Positions 8,945-17,978 are shown, counted from the stretch's first letter. The stretch: 64,000 bases of DNA from Abyssisolibacter fermentans (GCF_001559865.1 NZ_LOHE01000055.1:1-64000); one strand, 5' to 3'. Numbers and translations are program-made. Notes: generated from the sequence alone by a model not told the origin.

Positions 8945-9697
8945 TTAGTCCATTATTTCAATTTCAAGCATTTTATATATGCTATGAACTATCCAATCAG
9001 ATTCTTTCAAATTATTGTCTTTTAAAAATTTATGTAATGCTCTTTTTAAACCATCCCCATATACTCCATCTAATAAACCATTATAATAACCTTTGAGTTT
9101 CAGTCTTTTTTGTACTTCTAGTACATCTGAACCTTTATCACCCGGTTTAATTATTCGAAATCCATTACCAAAAGGTCCATATTGCCCTTTAAATAGAATA
9201 ACGGGAGTATTATATACAACTATATCATACAACTCTTCTATATCATTATTTTTCATCCTCACACATCCATGAGAAGAGCTGTATCCTATTGAATATGGTT
9301 TATCCGTTCCATGTATTCCATATTGTCCCCAAGGTACATTTAATTTCATCCATCTAGTACCAAATCCAGCTCCCCATTTGCATTTTTGAATTATTTTAAA
9401 TGTTCCAAGTGGAGTTGGTGTATTATATTTACCTGTAGCTACTGTATATTTTTTTATTAAAATATTATTATTTATATCCATTAGATACAAAATATTATAA
9501 TCAACATCAACTAAAATACCTAAATCTTTTTGATTGATTCTTTTTTTTTCTATTTCATCTAGTACAATTTCTAAAAATTCATTACTATTAGTAGATGTTT
9601 TAGTTAAAGAGATATGCAATATTTTATTACCAATTATTATAACTGTTAAACTAAATATAAAACATAATAAAATTAAGCTTCTTCTTATACAAAACAC
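8945..9697 (-). CDS. L,D-transpeptidase (YkuD) with C-terminal peptidoglycan-binding domain
   Basis: 250 residues. An N-terminal membrane anchor (residues ~7-23) is followed by a YkuD domain with the catalytic segment SSHGCVRM (Cys145) and the conserved His129 in GIHGT. Residues ~185-240 form a PG_binding_1 domain (GDKGSDVLEVQKRLKLKG). The enzyme cross-links peptidoglycan stem peptides by 3-3 bonds outside the membrane and gives resistance to D,D-transpeptidase inhibition; in spore formers such proteins also act in the spore wall. The GTG start overlaps its own AAGGAGGAG ribosome site closely, so the exact start is uncertain. Confidence 0.9.
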   Translation of the reverse strand: MFCIRRSLILLCFIFSLTVIIIGNKILHISLTKTSTNSNEFLEIVLDEIEKKRINQKDLGILVDVDYNILYLMDINNNILIKKYTVATGKYNTPTPLGTFKIIQKCKWGAGFGTRWMKLNVPWGQYGIHGTDKPYSIGYSSSHGCVRMKNNDIEELYDIVVYNTPVILFKGQYGPFGNGFRIIKPGDKGSDVLEVQKRLKLKGYYNGLLDGVYGDGLKRALHKFLKDNNLKESDWIVHSIYKMLEIEIMD

Positions 9698-9718
9698 CTC
9701 CTCCTTAGTATTAGTATT

Positions 9719-9764
9719 AAAAAAAACCCTAAAATAAAACTTGTCATTAAAATTAGTTTTATTT
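9719..9764 (-). terminator. Probable intrinsic terminator facing the L,D-transpeptidase gene
   Basis: Read on the minus strand, a 10-bp perfect stem (AGTTTTATTT with AAATAAAACT) extends imperfectly and is followed by a run of eight T (AGGGTTTTTTTT). It would stop transcripts coming from the genes at 10256 and beyond before they enter the L,D-transpeptidase gene. Confidence 0.6.
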
Positions 9765-9904
9765 AGAGTTTATTTTTAAAAATTAATTTAATTCAACAAA
9801 AAGAACCAATTACTTAGTATGAGTTAAATATTCCTGTAAAACAATATGTAATTCATTTAATAATACACATCTAATATACACAATGATAGAAATGGTATAT
9901 TATT

Positions 9905-10254
9905 ACCCAGATTATTCATAGAAAATTAAATACTTCTTTTAAACGAAGCTCATTCTTCGAATGAGTAAGCGATTCACATAAAATCATAGATTTTAGTTCT
10001 CTGTCTATGTTTATAACAAGGCGCAAGATGCCCCTCACCTCTATAGTAGCGGGTATTGATTATATTTAACAGGCAGTGCACAATCTTGCGCCTTGTTGTA
10101 ACGGTGTGTTGCAATTACTACGTAATTGCTTTCGTTGTTATAAAACATCCATTAAATTCTTGACATACCAACTCGGTATGCCTTCGAATTCACTGAAATC
10201 TTCTAATTCAGAAACTTACAGCATATTATCGGGAGTTATATGAATAATCAGGGT
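9905..10254. mobile_element. Full-length MITE-like element, copy A
   Basis: 350 bp. The ends CCCAGATTATTCATA and TATGAATAATCAGGG are inverted repeats with one mismatch, and each end is flanked by TA. Inside are the S module (9949-10003), a 15-bp stem AACAAGGCGCAAGAT (10015-10029) pairing with 10083-10097, a hairpin GCAATTAC-TAC-GTAATTGC, and a CATACC/GGTATG hairpin. It has no reading frame. The right end touches the stop codon of the next gene (1 nt apart). A TA target duplication would fit elements mobilised by an IS630/mariner-type transposase; none is encoded here. The gap 9765-9904 outside the element shows nothing. Confidence 0.82.
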
Positions 10255-10255
10255 A

Positions 10256-10756
10256 CTATTTAGTAGTATTTTTAATTATTATACCTATTCCAATTACTAT
10301 TAAACTTATAGGTAATAAATAGTCAAAAATAATGTTCATAATATTAATAGATAAATATCTATTAGAAAACATTAATAATGCCATAAAATAAAAAGGAATG
10401 CTGACAATGGCTGGCCAAAATCGATGCCTGAAATTCAAATTACTAAACGAAATAGTATGAATAAGGCATACTAATAGAAATGCAGTACCAAAAAGTAAAT
10501 AGAATAAAATGTCATGATATTCATATTCTACAAAGTGCATATCAGATAATTGAACAGCTAATAATATAAATGCAGGTATAAGAAATCCTTGATTACCATA
10601 TCTATTTCTAGCTCCATTAATAATGTATAGTACTAATAATCCAAATGAAATTAAAATAAGTACATAATCTTCGATATTAAACATATTAAGCTTATTGAGT
10701 ATTCCAAGAACACCTAAACAGATTAAAAAAATTCCTAAAAACCCTTTATTTTTCAT
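10256..10756 (-). CDS. Small multi-spanning membrane protein of unknown function
   Basis: 166 residues with about six hydrophobic segments. The N-terminus (GFLGIFLICLGVLGILN) resembles the LiaF/DUF5668-type glycine-rich membrane hairpin found in cell-envelope stress proteins; no other domain is recognisable. The start is ATG after AAAGGGAGGGATTAT. It follows the DNA glycosylase gene by 12 nt and is probably cotranscribed with it. Its stop codon lies one base from the end of the inserted repeat element, so the original 3' flank has been displaced. Confidence 0.7.
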   Translation of the reverse strand: MKNKGFLGIFLICLGVLGILNKLNMFNIEDYVLILISFGLLVLYIINGARNRYGNQGFLIPAFILLAVQLSDMHFVEYEYHDILFYLLFGTAFLLVCLIHTISFSNLNFRHRFWPAIVSIPFYFMALLMFSNRYLSINIMNIIFDYLLPISLIVIGIGIIIKNTTK

Positions 10757-10768
10757 ATAATCCCTCCT

Positions 10769-11359
10769 TTATTTTTTAGATATGAATTTATTATCCTTTA
10801 TATAAAACCGCCAAAGTTTATCTTTATATTCTTGTGCATAATCAATATTTATTCGTTTTGTTTCTACTATATTACATTCTTTATTAGAACTTAATATAAA
10901 TAATTCGCCGCCTTTTATTAAGTCATATCCATTAAATGTTTTATCGATTTTTAATGCATTACATAGTTTACCCGGTCCATTTGTAAGTAAATAATTTTTA
11001 TTTGTTTTTATTTTCCTATTTTCTCTTATTATATCAATATTATCTAAGGGTTCAACTGCCCTTATAAGAACAGCCTCTGGTTTACCTTCCTTATTTGCAA
11101 CAATATTTAAACAATAATACATTCCATAAATCATGTATATATACACAATACCCCCATTTTTAAACATTACCTGTGTTCTATTGGTTCTTTTATTATTATA
11201 AGCATGGCAAGCTTTATCTTCTGGACCACAGTATGCTTCAGTTTCTACAATTCTACATTTTATATATGAATTCTCTATCTTTCTTACTAAAGTTTTACCT
11301 ATTAATTGTCTAGCTAAAGTAACAGCATTTTGCTGATAAAAATCAACTCCTAATCTCAC
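10769..11359 (-). CDS. mpg: 3-methyladenine DNA glycosylase (AAG/MPG family)
   Basis: 196 residues from the GTG at 11359, which has TTTGGGAG seven bases upstream. A longer frame would add 43 residues that overlap the preceding gene and are absent from the family. The conserved ETEAY block (Glu41 as the base-activating residue), GPEDKACHAYN and MIYGMYYCLN are present. The enzyme removes alkylated purines from DNA by flipping the base and cutting the glycosyl bond. It sits in a minus-strand run with the TlpA-like gene upstream and a membrane protein downstream. Confidence 0.93.
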   Translation of the reverse strand: MRLGVDFYQQNAVTLARQLIGKTLVRKIENSYIKCRIVETEAYCGPEDKACHAYNNKRTNRTQVMFKNGGIVYIYMIYGMYYCLNIVANKEGKPEAVLIRAVEPLDNIDIIRENRKIKTNKNYLLTNGPGKLCNALKIDKTFNGYDLIKGGELFILSSNKECNIVETKRINIDYAQEYKDKLWRFYIKDNKFISKK

Positions 11360-11465
11360 TTTATCACTCCCAAAAAATAATATACCCCTTGTTACATTGT
11401 TCACTTTATAACAACTAGGACATATTATTTGCAAAAAGCTTTTCAAATTAAATTTTTCATAATAC

Positions 11466-12029
11466 TTAATAACCTTCAGAAATATCATCTATCAAATTTT
11501 TGTAAGCTTCGTATGTACCACTGCCTATTTTAAATTCTTTTAAAATTTTGCCATTTGAATCTACAAAAATAGTAACTGGAACATATTGATAATTTACAAG
11601 TACATCATCATAAATAACTTTATCAGGTAAAATATTTGTATATTTAACACCTGTTTTTTGTACAACATCTAATGCAGGTTCTGTATCTTGTCCTAAACCA
11701 ATATCTCCAACTATACCAATCAAATTTATATCTTTATCTTTAGAATACTCGTATAATTTTTGTAAATCAGGCATCTCATTAATACATGGTCCACAGTATG
11801 TTCCCCATATATTAATCATAGTTACTTTATAATTTTTAAAAATATCATTTGTTACATCATTACCTTCTAAATTCTTAGTATTAAAAGACGCTATGACTTT
11901 CCCTGCAATTGGGTTCTCTTCTTCACTAACACTATTATCATTGACATTATTATTATCTTGACTAGATGAACATGCTGATAAAACAGCTATACTTGTGATA
12001 ATAAATAAAACTAATAAAATTTTCTTCAT
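11466..12029 (-). CDS. TlpA/ResA-like thioredoxin lipoprotein
   Basis: 187 residues from the ATG at 12029 (ribosome site GAGAGGTGAT). A signal peptide ends in the lipobox LSAC, so the mature protein is lipid-anchored outside the membrane. After a short Asn/Ser linker comes an AhpC/TSA-Redoxin fold with the redox motif WGTYCGPC. It should reduce or exchange disulfides in extracytoplasmic proteins, as ResA and TlpA do. A reductive partner (CcdA-like) is not in the window. The upstream alternative start five codons earlier lacks a ribosome site. Confidence 0.92.
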   Translation of the reverse strand: MKKILLVLFIITSIAVLSACSSSQDNNNVNDNSVSEEENPIAGKVIASFNTKNLEGNDVTNDIFKNYKVTMINIWGTYCGPCINEMPDLQKLYEYSKDKDINLIGIVGDIGLGQDTEPALDVVQKTGVKYTNILPDKVIYDDVLVNYQYVPVTIFVDSNGKILKEFKIGSGTYEAYKNLIDDISEGY

Positions 12030-12113
12030 AGAATCACCTCTCATTTCATTTTAGTTTTATTTATATCCATAATATTAGATTCTAAACAAGAAAATAAGTT
12101 TTGATGATACTTT

Positions 12114-13889
12114 TTATTTATTTAAATAATTTAGTACTTTCTCAATTACTTGACCAGCTATTGGTGCCGCTAATGTTCCTCCATGATTTTCTTCTATTCC
12201 CGGCTCATCAATCATAACTAAAATTGCAATTTGAGGATTATCAATAGGAGCAGCCCCAGCAAAAGAAGCAATATAATAACCATCCTTGTATTTTCCATCT
12301 ACTATTTTCTGTGCAGTACCTGTCTTCCCACCTATATTATATCCTCTAATATATGCTTTTTTCCCTGTTCCTTCTTCAACTGCTGCTTGTAAAAATGTTC
12401 TCATTTTTTTAGATGTATCTTTTGATATAACTTTTTTTACTACTTCAGGCGAAAACGAATATATAGTTTCACCTTGTCTATTTTCAACTCTTTCAATAAC
12501 TCCCGGCTTCATAAGATTACCTCCATTAACAACTGCACAAACAGCATTTAACATTTGTATAGGGGTAACACAAATACCTTGTCCAAAAGACATTGTAGCT
12601 AATTCTACATCATTTATACCTTTCACATTTTGAATCAAACCATATTCTTCTCCAGGTAAATCTATATTTGTTTTTTTGCCAAAACCAAAAGCAGAAATAT
12701 ATTTACAAAACTTTTCTTTTTTAAGTCTTAATGCAAGCTCACATGAAACCTCATTACAAGAATTTTCAAAACCTTCCATTAACGTTTGTTCTCCATGTGG
12801 ATTTCTATATCTCCAACATTTTATATTTCCTTTAACTTGCTTAACATAACCATCACATAAGAATTTTTCACCACTTTTTACAACATTCTCTTCAATAGCA
12901 GTTGCCCAAGTTATGATTTTAAATGTTGACCCAGGTTCATGTATACCAGATATAGAATAATTCTTCCACATTTGATAAAGAATATTTTGCTTTTTACTCC
13001 ATTCCATATCATTTATCTCTTTCAACTTAGTTTCATCTAAATTCTGCCATGGATTATTAATATCGTAATAGATTTTTTGTCTATTGTTAGGATTAAAATC
13101 AGGTTTGTTAGCCATTGCTAAAATCTTACCATTGTTTGGATCCATAATTAAAATACATGTTCTTTTAGCTTTAGTTTCAACCAAGGCTTTTTGTGCTGCA
13201 CTATCAGCAATATGTTGAATACGTTCATCAATTGTTAATACAATATCTTCACCTTCTACAGAGTCATATATTTTCTTATTACCATATGGTAATTCATTAC
13301 CTCTATTGTCAACTATTTTGATGCTTCTACCTGGTATACCAGCTAAATATTCTTCACAAGATCTTTCAATACCATATTCACCAAAATTATCTCTATTAGT
13401 ATTTCCTATAAGTTGAGCCGCAAAATTATCTCTTGGATAATACCTTTTATATTCTTCATCAATAATTATTCCATCAAGCTTTTTACTTCTAAGTAAATCA
13501 GCTTGTTCTTTTTCTACCCATCTTTTTATCTCCACCCAATTTTTATCACTTAAAAGCATCTTTAAAACTTCATCTTTATCCATTTCTAGTATTTCCGATA
13601 TAATTTCAGCATGACTTTCTTTCTCCTCAGCTTTTACATCAACCATCCTGCATCTTATAGTATATAGTTTAAGACTAGTAGCAAGTATTTTTTTGTTCCT
13701 ATCATAAATACGTCCTCTTTTTGGTGCTATTTTTACATCTTTAGTTTGCTGAGTAGCTGCCATTATTTTCAGTTCATCACCTTTTATTAACTGTAAATAA
13801 CCAAGTCTCCCTATCATTATTAATGTAATTAACAATAAACCTATAGACATAATATATATTCTAAATTTTATACCTTTAATTCCCTTCAT
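12114..13889 (-). CDS. Penicillin-binding protein 2 / SpoVD-like D,D-transpeptidase
   Basis: 591 residues from the ATG at 13889 (AAGGGGAGAGATTTA upstream). One N-terminal membrane helix, a dimerisation domain starting at RGRIYDRN, and a transpeptidase domain with SxxK in EPGSTFK (Ser ~321), SxN in ENSCN and KTG in GGKTGTAQ. It ends about 20 residues after the transpeptidase fold, so the C-terminal PASTA domain usual for SpoVD is missing. Class B PBPs cross-link septal or spore-cortex peptidoglycan. The isolated position, outside a mra/dcw cluster, makes a sporulation or accessory role more likely than the main FtsI. Confidence 0.92.
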   Translation of the reverse strand: MKGIKGIKFRIYIMSIGLLLITLIMIGRLGYLQLIKGDELKIMAATQQTKDVKIAPKRGRIYDRNKKILATSLKLYTIRCRMVDVKAEEKESHAEIISEILEMDKDEVLKMLLSDKNWVEIKRWVEKEQADLLRSKKLDGIIIDEEYKRYYPRDNFAAQLIGNTNRDNFGEYGIERSCEEYLAGIPGRSIKIVDNRGNELPYGNKKIYDSVEGEDIVLTIDERIQHIADSAAQKALVETKAKRTCILIMDPNNGKILAMANKPDFNPNNRQKIYYDINNPWQNLDETKLKEINDMEWSKKQNILYQMWKNYSISGIHEPGSTFKIITWATAIEENVVKSGEKFLCDGYVKQVKGNIKCWRYRNPHGEQTLMEGFENSCNEVSCELALRLKKEKFCKYISAFGFGKKTNIDLPGEEYGLIQNVKGINDVELATMSFGQGICVTPIQMLNAVCAVVNGGNLMKPGVIERVENRQGETIYSFSPEVVKKVISKDTSKKMRTFLQAAVEEGTGKKAYIRGYNIGGKTGTAQKIVDGKYKDGYYIASFAGAAPIDNPQIAILVMIDEPGIEENHGGTLAAPIAGQVIEKVLNYLNK

Positions 13890-13991
13890 TAAATCTCTCC
13901 CCTTAGAAGTGTTTCTGCCATTCTTACTCTGAATATTATTCATTTCTAGAATATATTTCAAAATACCTTTATTCTAATAAGCTGTTTTATA

Positions 13992-14528
13992 TTATTCAAG
14001 TATGTTTATATATAAAGGTTCATAAATTAACAACCCATTTTCCCTTTTGCTTTCCATTAGAGCTATAGAATTAACATCTATGACTTTATTTTCAATTTTC
14101 ACATCTTCATAATCAAAATTACTATCAAAAACAACATTTCTACCAAATGTTATATGAGGTATATATGGTCTATTTTCTTTTGCATAACCAAGTGTAGATA
14201 GCTCATCTTCTAAATCTCCAACTAGTTTTTGAAGTTTTTTATAGTTCTTTACACCTATCCATGGAATATTCTTAACACCTCTTTTAAATACACCTACATT
14301 ACTTAGATTCATTGTAAAATTTTCATTTTTTGATACGACAATATCTAATACATGTTTTAAATCTTCAAACTGTTTATAGTTAACATCACCTATAAATTTC
14401 ATAGTAAGATGCAAATTATTCCTTCTAGTAAAATTTCCTGACATACTATTCTCACGAACAATATTAAGCTTTTCATAAATATAATCTTTAATATCTTCTG
14501 TAAAAGTAATAGCATAAAAAACTCTCAT
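13992..14528 (-). CDS. thpR: RNA 2',3'-cyclic phosphodiesterase (2H family)
   Basis: 178 residues. Two HxTx motifs define the 2H phosphoesterase active site: HLTM near residue 41 and HITF near residue 130. Length and the opening MRVFYAITF match ThpR/LigT, which hydrolyses 2',3'-cyclic phosphate ends of RNA to 2'-phosphates. The ATG has AAAGGAGAAATAATA upstream. It lies 102 nt upstream of the PBP gene on the same strand and could share its transcript. Confidence 0.92.
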   Translation of the reverse strand: MRVFYAITFTEDIKDYIYEKLNIVRENSMSGNFTRRNNLHLTMKFIGDVNYKQFEDLKHVLDIVVSKNENFTMNLSNVGVFKRGVKNIPWIGVKNYKKLQKLVGDLEDELSTLGYAKENRPYIPHITFGRNVVFDSNFDYEDVKIENKVIDVNSIALMESKRENGLLIYEPLYINILE

Positions 14529-14625
14529 TATTATTTCTCCTTTATCTAAAAAATATTATTCTATAAAATTTCTAGCGTAAATACAATCTAGGTAATTCTA
14601 AAGATGTCTCACACACAAAATGGAA

Positions 14626-15162
14626 TCATCGTTTATTTAATGATAAAAATACTTTTTCAATATAATCAAGGTCTAGTTTTGAATTTATTATTCTATATCT
14701 TTGAATCCCATCGCATACATCTTCATACGTAATTATTTTTTTCTTTTCATCTATCTTTTTAACAAGAACAGATTGACTTATCATTAAATATTCTTCATTT
14801 AAAACATATATCACTAAATCATTATATGTTTTGCTTTGTTTAAAACTTATTGTATATAGTTTATTTATAAACGACCCCTTAGGAATATCAGAATGTTGAA
14901 TTTCCACAATTTCAAGATTCTTAAAATAATCCAATAATTTATTTGCTATACTAATATTATTCCTATTATCTCTAATATCATATCTATAATTTTCTAGATC
15001 TTTACAAATAATCAATTCATCAAAAGTTGCTTCTTTATATTTATCTAAAACAATATCACTAAAACATCCTTTTGCTTTATTCAGATCAAAATCAAAATGC
15101 TTGTAAATGAAAAAAATACAGATTATTATACATAAAATTCTCCAAATTGTCTTGTTTTTCAA
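14626..15162 (-). CDS. Unknown exported or membrane-anchored protein, paralogue of next gene
   Basis: 178 residues from a TTG start with GAGAGGGTGATATC. An N-terminal hydrophobic helix (IWRILCIIICIFFIY) is followed by a soluble domain without recognised motifs. The C-terminal part shares KTYNDL, VKKIDEKKK and SKLDLDYIEKVF with the neighbouring protein, so the two are diverged tandem duplicates. I do not recognise the family with confidence. The pair probably forms a two-gene operon and acts outside the membrane. Confidence 0.65.
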   Translation of the reverse strand: MKNKTIWRILCIIICIFFIYKHFDFDLNKAKGCFSDIVLDKYKEATFDELIICKDLENYRYDIRDNRNNISIANKLLDYFKNLEIVEIQHSDIPKGSFINKLYTISFKQSKTYNDLVIYVLNEEYLMISQSVLVKKIDEKKKIITYEDVCDGIQRYRIINSKLDLDYIEKVFLSLNKR

Positions 15163-15200
15163 GATATCACCCTCTCAATCTTAAATACAATATTTTATAA

Positions 15201-15779
15201 CTATTCAGATTCATCCATTGAATAAAATACTTTATCTAAGTAATCAAAATCAAGCTTTGAATTAGTACTTTCGTAATAACCCATAAATACCTCATTATCA
15301 TTTGTTATTCTTTTTTTCTCATCATCAATTTTTTTTACATAATTATATATACCAAAATATACTGTTTTTTCATCAATAATAAATATATCCAAATTCGAGT
15401 ATGTTTTTTCTTGAGTAAAAACCATATAATATTTATAATTATCATAAGGGTATGACCATTTGTAATCTTTCTCTAATTTCTGGAATTCAAATGTATTTAT
15501 ATAATCTAGTAGCTCACTCACTAAGTCTGTATTATTATAAACCTTCTTACGCTCTTCTTCATCATCTGTTCCTTTTCGACGAAACTTTAAATCAACAAAC
15601 TTTTTATCTTGGTCATAATTACTCATAATAACATCATTAAAATTCCCTTTTTCTTTTGCTTCAATATCTATATATTTACTACGATTATATTCATCTCTAT
15701 CTAAGTCAATATCTGTATTCAAGCCTAATAAATTATATATAATTATCATCATAAACAACAACCTTTTTAAGATTATCAA
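15201..15779 (-). CDS. Unknown exported protein, paralogue of preceding gene
   Basis: 192 residues from the TTG at 15779 (GTAGGTG upstream); an ATG nine codons further in, after AAAAAGG, is an equal candidate. The N-terminus is a short hydrophobic signal (LLFMMIIIYNLLG). The body shares KTYSNL, YVKKIDDEKKRIT and SKLDFDYLDKVF with the gene 38 nt downstream. Charged Asp/Lys-rich segments (DLDRDEYNRSKY) follow the signal. No catalytic motif is visible. Confidence 0.62.
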   Translation of the reverse strand: MIILKRLLFMMIIIYNLLGLNTDIDLDRDEYNRSKYIDIEAKEKGNFNDVIMSNYDQDKKFVDLKFRRKGTDDEEERKKVYNNTDLVSELLDYINTFEFQKLEKDYKWSYPYDNYKYYMVFTQEKTYSNLDIFIIDEKTVYFGIYNYVKKIDDEKKRITNDNEVFMGYYESTNSKLDFDYLDKVFYSMDESE

Positions 15780-15957
15780 TTAAACACCTACTCTTTATTT
15801 TTATTAAACCTAAAGATATTCTTTGATTATATAAATTCAATTTTATATAAAGCACGTTTTTTGACATACACTATTTTAATATTCTCCATAAAAAACTATA
15901 ACCCTTCATTTGTGTTATTTATGTCAATAATATTTATATCAAAATATTAAAATTTTA

Positions 15958-16020
15958 TTGACAATTATAATAGTAACTACTATAATAACTACTATTAGTT
16001 GTTATTATAGTAGTTACTAT
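15958..16020 (+). promoter_or_regulatory. Consensus SigA promoter overlapped by a 20-bp-arm inverted repeat
   Basis: TTGACA (15958-15963), a 17-bp spacer and TATAAT (15981-15986) form a perfect vegetative promoter. The -10 box and most of the spacer lie in an inverted repeat with exact 20-bp arms, ATAGTAACTACTATAATAAC at 15970-15989 and its reverse complement at 16001-16020, loop 11 nt. The arm also holds a direct repeat TAACTACTAT. A strong promoter masked by a long symmetric site implies tight repression of azlCD. It can alternatively form a hairpin in the transcript start region. The rest of the gap 15780-15957 shows nothing. Confidence 0.85.
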
Positions 16021-16058
16021 TTATTTTATAGCATTAATTATGCAAGGGAGGTTGCAAT

Positions 16059-16754
16059 ATGAAATGTAGCTTTAAAGATGGAGTCATTGATAGTATCCCA
16101 ATAGTTATTGGTTTTGTTCCTATAGCAATGACATTTGGAATTTTAGCAAAAAATGCAGATATTACAATGTTTCATTGTATTTTATTTTCTGTACTTGTAT
16201 TCGCAGGTGCAAGTCAATTTATAGCATTGAATTTAATACTTTTAGGTGCTGGAATAGGTGAAATTGTTCTAACAACATTTTTGGTAAATTTTAGACATTT
16301 TTTAATGAGTGCATCACTTACAACAAAGATAACAAAAGATATGAAAAAATGGAGCCCTTTCATTGCATTTGGTATAACAGACGAGGTTTTTTCTGTTGCA
16401 TCATTTAAGAAAGGGACACTAACAAAGCAATATATAATATCCCTTGAATTATTAGCTTACTCTGCTTGGGTTAGTGGAACAGTACTAGGGTATTTAGTTG
16501 GAGGAATACTCCCTAAAATTATTAAAGCTAGTATGGGAATAGCATTATATGCAATGTTTGTTGCAATTTTGATTCCAGAAGCAAAAAAGTCAATTAAACC
16601 TATAATATTAGCAGGTTTATCAGGTATTATAAATTCTATATGTATATATTTCCTAACTTTACCTCAAGGTTGGAGTATCGTCATCTCCATTGTATTAACA
16701 TCATTTATAGGATTATTTTTATTTAAAGAAGAGGAGGAAGCAGTATATGAATAA
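16059..16754 (+). CDS. azlC: AzlC, large subunit of branched-chain amino acid exporter
   Basis: 231 residues, multi-spanning AzlC family protein. Typical segments are IPIVIGFVPIAMTFGI near the N-terminus, FAGASQFIALNLI and NFRHFLMSASL. With AzlD it exports branched-chain amino acids or analogues. The ATG follows AAGGGAGGTTGCAAT. The stop overlaps azlD by 8 nt, which indicates translational coupling. Expression should depend on the operator-promoter immediately upstream. Confidence 0.95.
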   Translation: MKCSFKDGVIDSIPIVIGFVPIAMTFGILAKNADITMFHCILFSVLVFAGASQFIALNLILLGAGIGEIVLTTFLVNFRHFLMSASLTTKITKDMKKWSPFIAFGITDEVFSVASFKKGTLTKQYIISLELLAYSAWVSGTVLGYLVGGILPKIIKASMGIALYAMFVAILIPEAKKSIKPIILAGLSGIINSICIYFLTLPQGWSIVISIVLTSFIGLFLFKEEEEAVYE

Positions 16755-17067
16755 TCAGATATTATTAATTTTAGGTATGATGCTTGTAACTTATATACCA
16801 AGATTACTTCCTTTTATCATGGCTTCTGAAAAAAAATTGCCTGTGAAATTGAATAAATTTTTGCAATTTATTCCGTACACAGCTTTAGGTGCATTGATTA
16901 TTCCAGAGGTATTTTCTGCTATCCCAGAAATGCCTCTAGCTTCATTATTAGGAATAGGATTCTCTTTTGTTTATGGATGGTATAAAGGTGGAATAATAAT
17001 ACCAGTATTAGGTTCAATACTAGTATCTTTTCTAACGCTTTTAATGTATAATAGCTTTGTTTTTTAA
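16747..17067 (+). CDS. azlD: AzlD, small subunit of branched-chain amino acid exporter
   Basis: 106 residues with four hydrophobic segments. TYIPRLLPF and the FLQFIPYTALGALIIPEV segment are characteristic of the AzlD family. The start overlaps the end of azlC, with GAGGAGG inside the azlC coding end as ribosome site. It works as the obligate partner of AzlC in the membrane. Confidence 0.95.
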   Translation: MNNQILLILGMMLVTYIPRLLPFIMASEKKLPVKLNKFLQFIPYTALGALIIPEVFSAIPEMPLASLLGIGFSFVYGWYKGGIIIPVLGSILVSFLTLLMYNSFVF

Positions 17068-17099
17068 TTCATAACCCTATGCAAAATGTTATAAATATG

Positions 17100-17128
17100 T
17101 TATTAATTAATAGAGAGTTAATTAATAA
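17100..17128. promoter_or_regulatory. Perfect 11-bp inverted repeat before the TrmB-type regulator gene
   Basis: TTATTAATTAA and TTAATTAATAA are separated by TAGAGAG. It ends 16 nt before the start codon, directly ahead of the GAGGTG ribosome site, so a bound protein would block initiation. The AT-only arms make chance occurrence less negligible in this genome. Autoregulation is an inference. Confidence 0.4.
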
Positions 17129-17144
17129 TCAGAGGTGAAATCAT

Positions 17145-17978
17145 ATGAGTAATAAGTTGTTGATTATTGAAGATATGAAAAAATTAGGATTAACTGAATA
17201 CGAAGTAAAAGCATACTTAACACTACTAGAAAAATATCCTGTTAATGGTTATGTTTTAAGCAAAAATTCAGCTATTCCAAGATCAAGGATCTATGAAGTT
17301 TTAGATAGCCTTAAAAAAAAGCAAATAGTATTTGAACAAAGTGATAATAACACTACTATTTATCACCCACTAGAACCAACTTTGTTAATAGATAAACTAA
17401 AAAACAACTTTGAAGATATTTTAAGTCATGTTAATGATTATACTAAAAAAATCTATTTAAAACCAAAAAACAACAATGAACTAATAGTTATTAAAGGAAG
17501 AGATAACATTATAGAATTTATTAATACATTAATTTGTGAGGCAAAAAAAAGAATTGCAGTTTCAATATGGGAGGAAGAAATAAATGATATTTCTAAAGCA
17601 TTGAATGATGCAGTAAATAGAGGTGTTATTTTAAGAGGGATATTTTTTGGTAAGAATAACCCATACAAAGATATAGTTACTCATAGGAGAATTGAAAGGT
17701 ATTTGTCTGAAAAAAATGAAAGATATATGTCAATAATTATTGATGGAATTCATGTTGTCTCAGGTATCATATCGCGGGGCAATGAAAGTCAAGTAACATG
17801 GACAAAAGATATTGGTTTTGTCGAAATGAGTGAAGATTATATTGCTCATGATTTAATGGTAAACCTTTATTCTCAAAATTTAGAAGAAGATGAAAGAGAA
17901 AAATTCGAAAATTATATGGATAATATTAGAAGAAATTATTTTGGATTTACTAAACAAGAATTTGAAAATTTCAAATAA
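17145..17978 (+). CDS. TrmB-family transcriptional regulator
   Basis: 277 residues. The N-terminal winged helix (LGLTEYEVKAYLTLLEKYPVNGYVLSKNSAIPRSRIYEVLDSL, residues ~13-60; listed only as landmarks EYEVKAYL and SRIYEVLDSL) is the TrmB signature. A coiled linker leads to a C-terminal PLD-like effector domain (LIVIKGRDNIIEFI, then RIAVSIWEEE). TrmB proteins sense small ligands, often sugars. Position directly after azlCD, same strand, suggests it may control the exporter through the upstream inverted repeat. The ligand is unknown; an amino-acid-related signal would be logical but is unproven. Confidence 0.88.
   Translation: MSNKLLIIEDMKKLGLTEYEVKAYLTLLEKYPVNGYVLSKNSAIPRSRIYEVLDSLKKKQIVFEQSDNNTTIYHPLEPTLLIDKLKNNFEDILSHVNDYTKKIYLKPKNNNELIVIKGRDNIIEFINTLICEAKKRIAVSIWEEEINDISKALNDAVNRGVILRGIFFGKNNPYKDIVTHRRIERYLSEKNERYMSIIIDGIHVVSGIISRGNESQVTWTKDIGFVEMSEDYIAHDLMVNLYSQNLEEDEREKFENYMDNIRRNYFGFTKQEFENFK

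Noticed and set aside
11360-11488. 43-residue N-terminal extension of the 3-methyladenine glycosylase
   Set aside because: It overlaps the TlpA-like gene, lacks a ribosome site, and the family begins at the internal GTG with GGGAG upstream.
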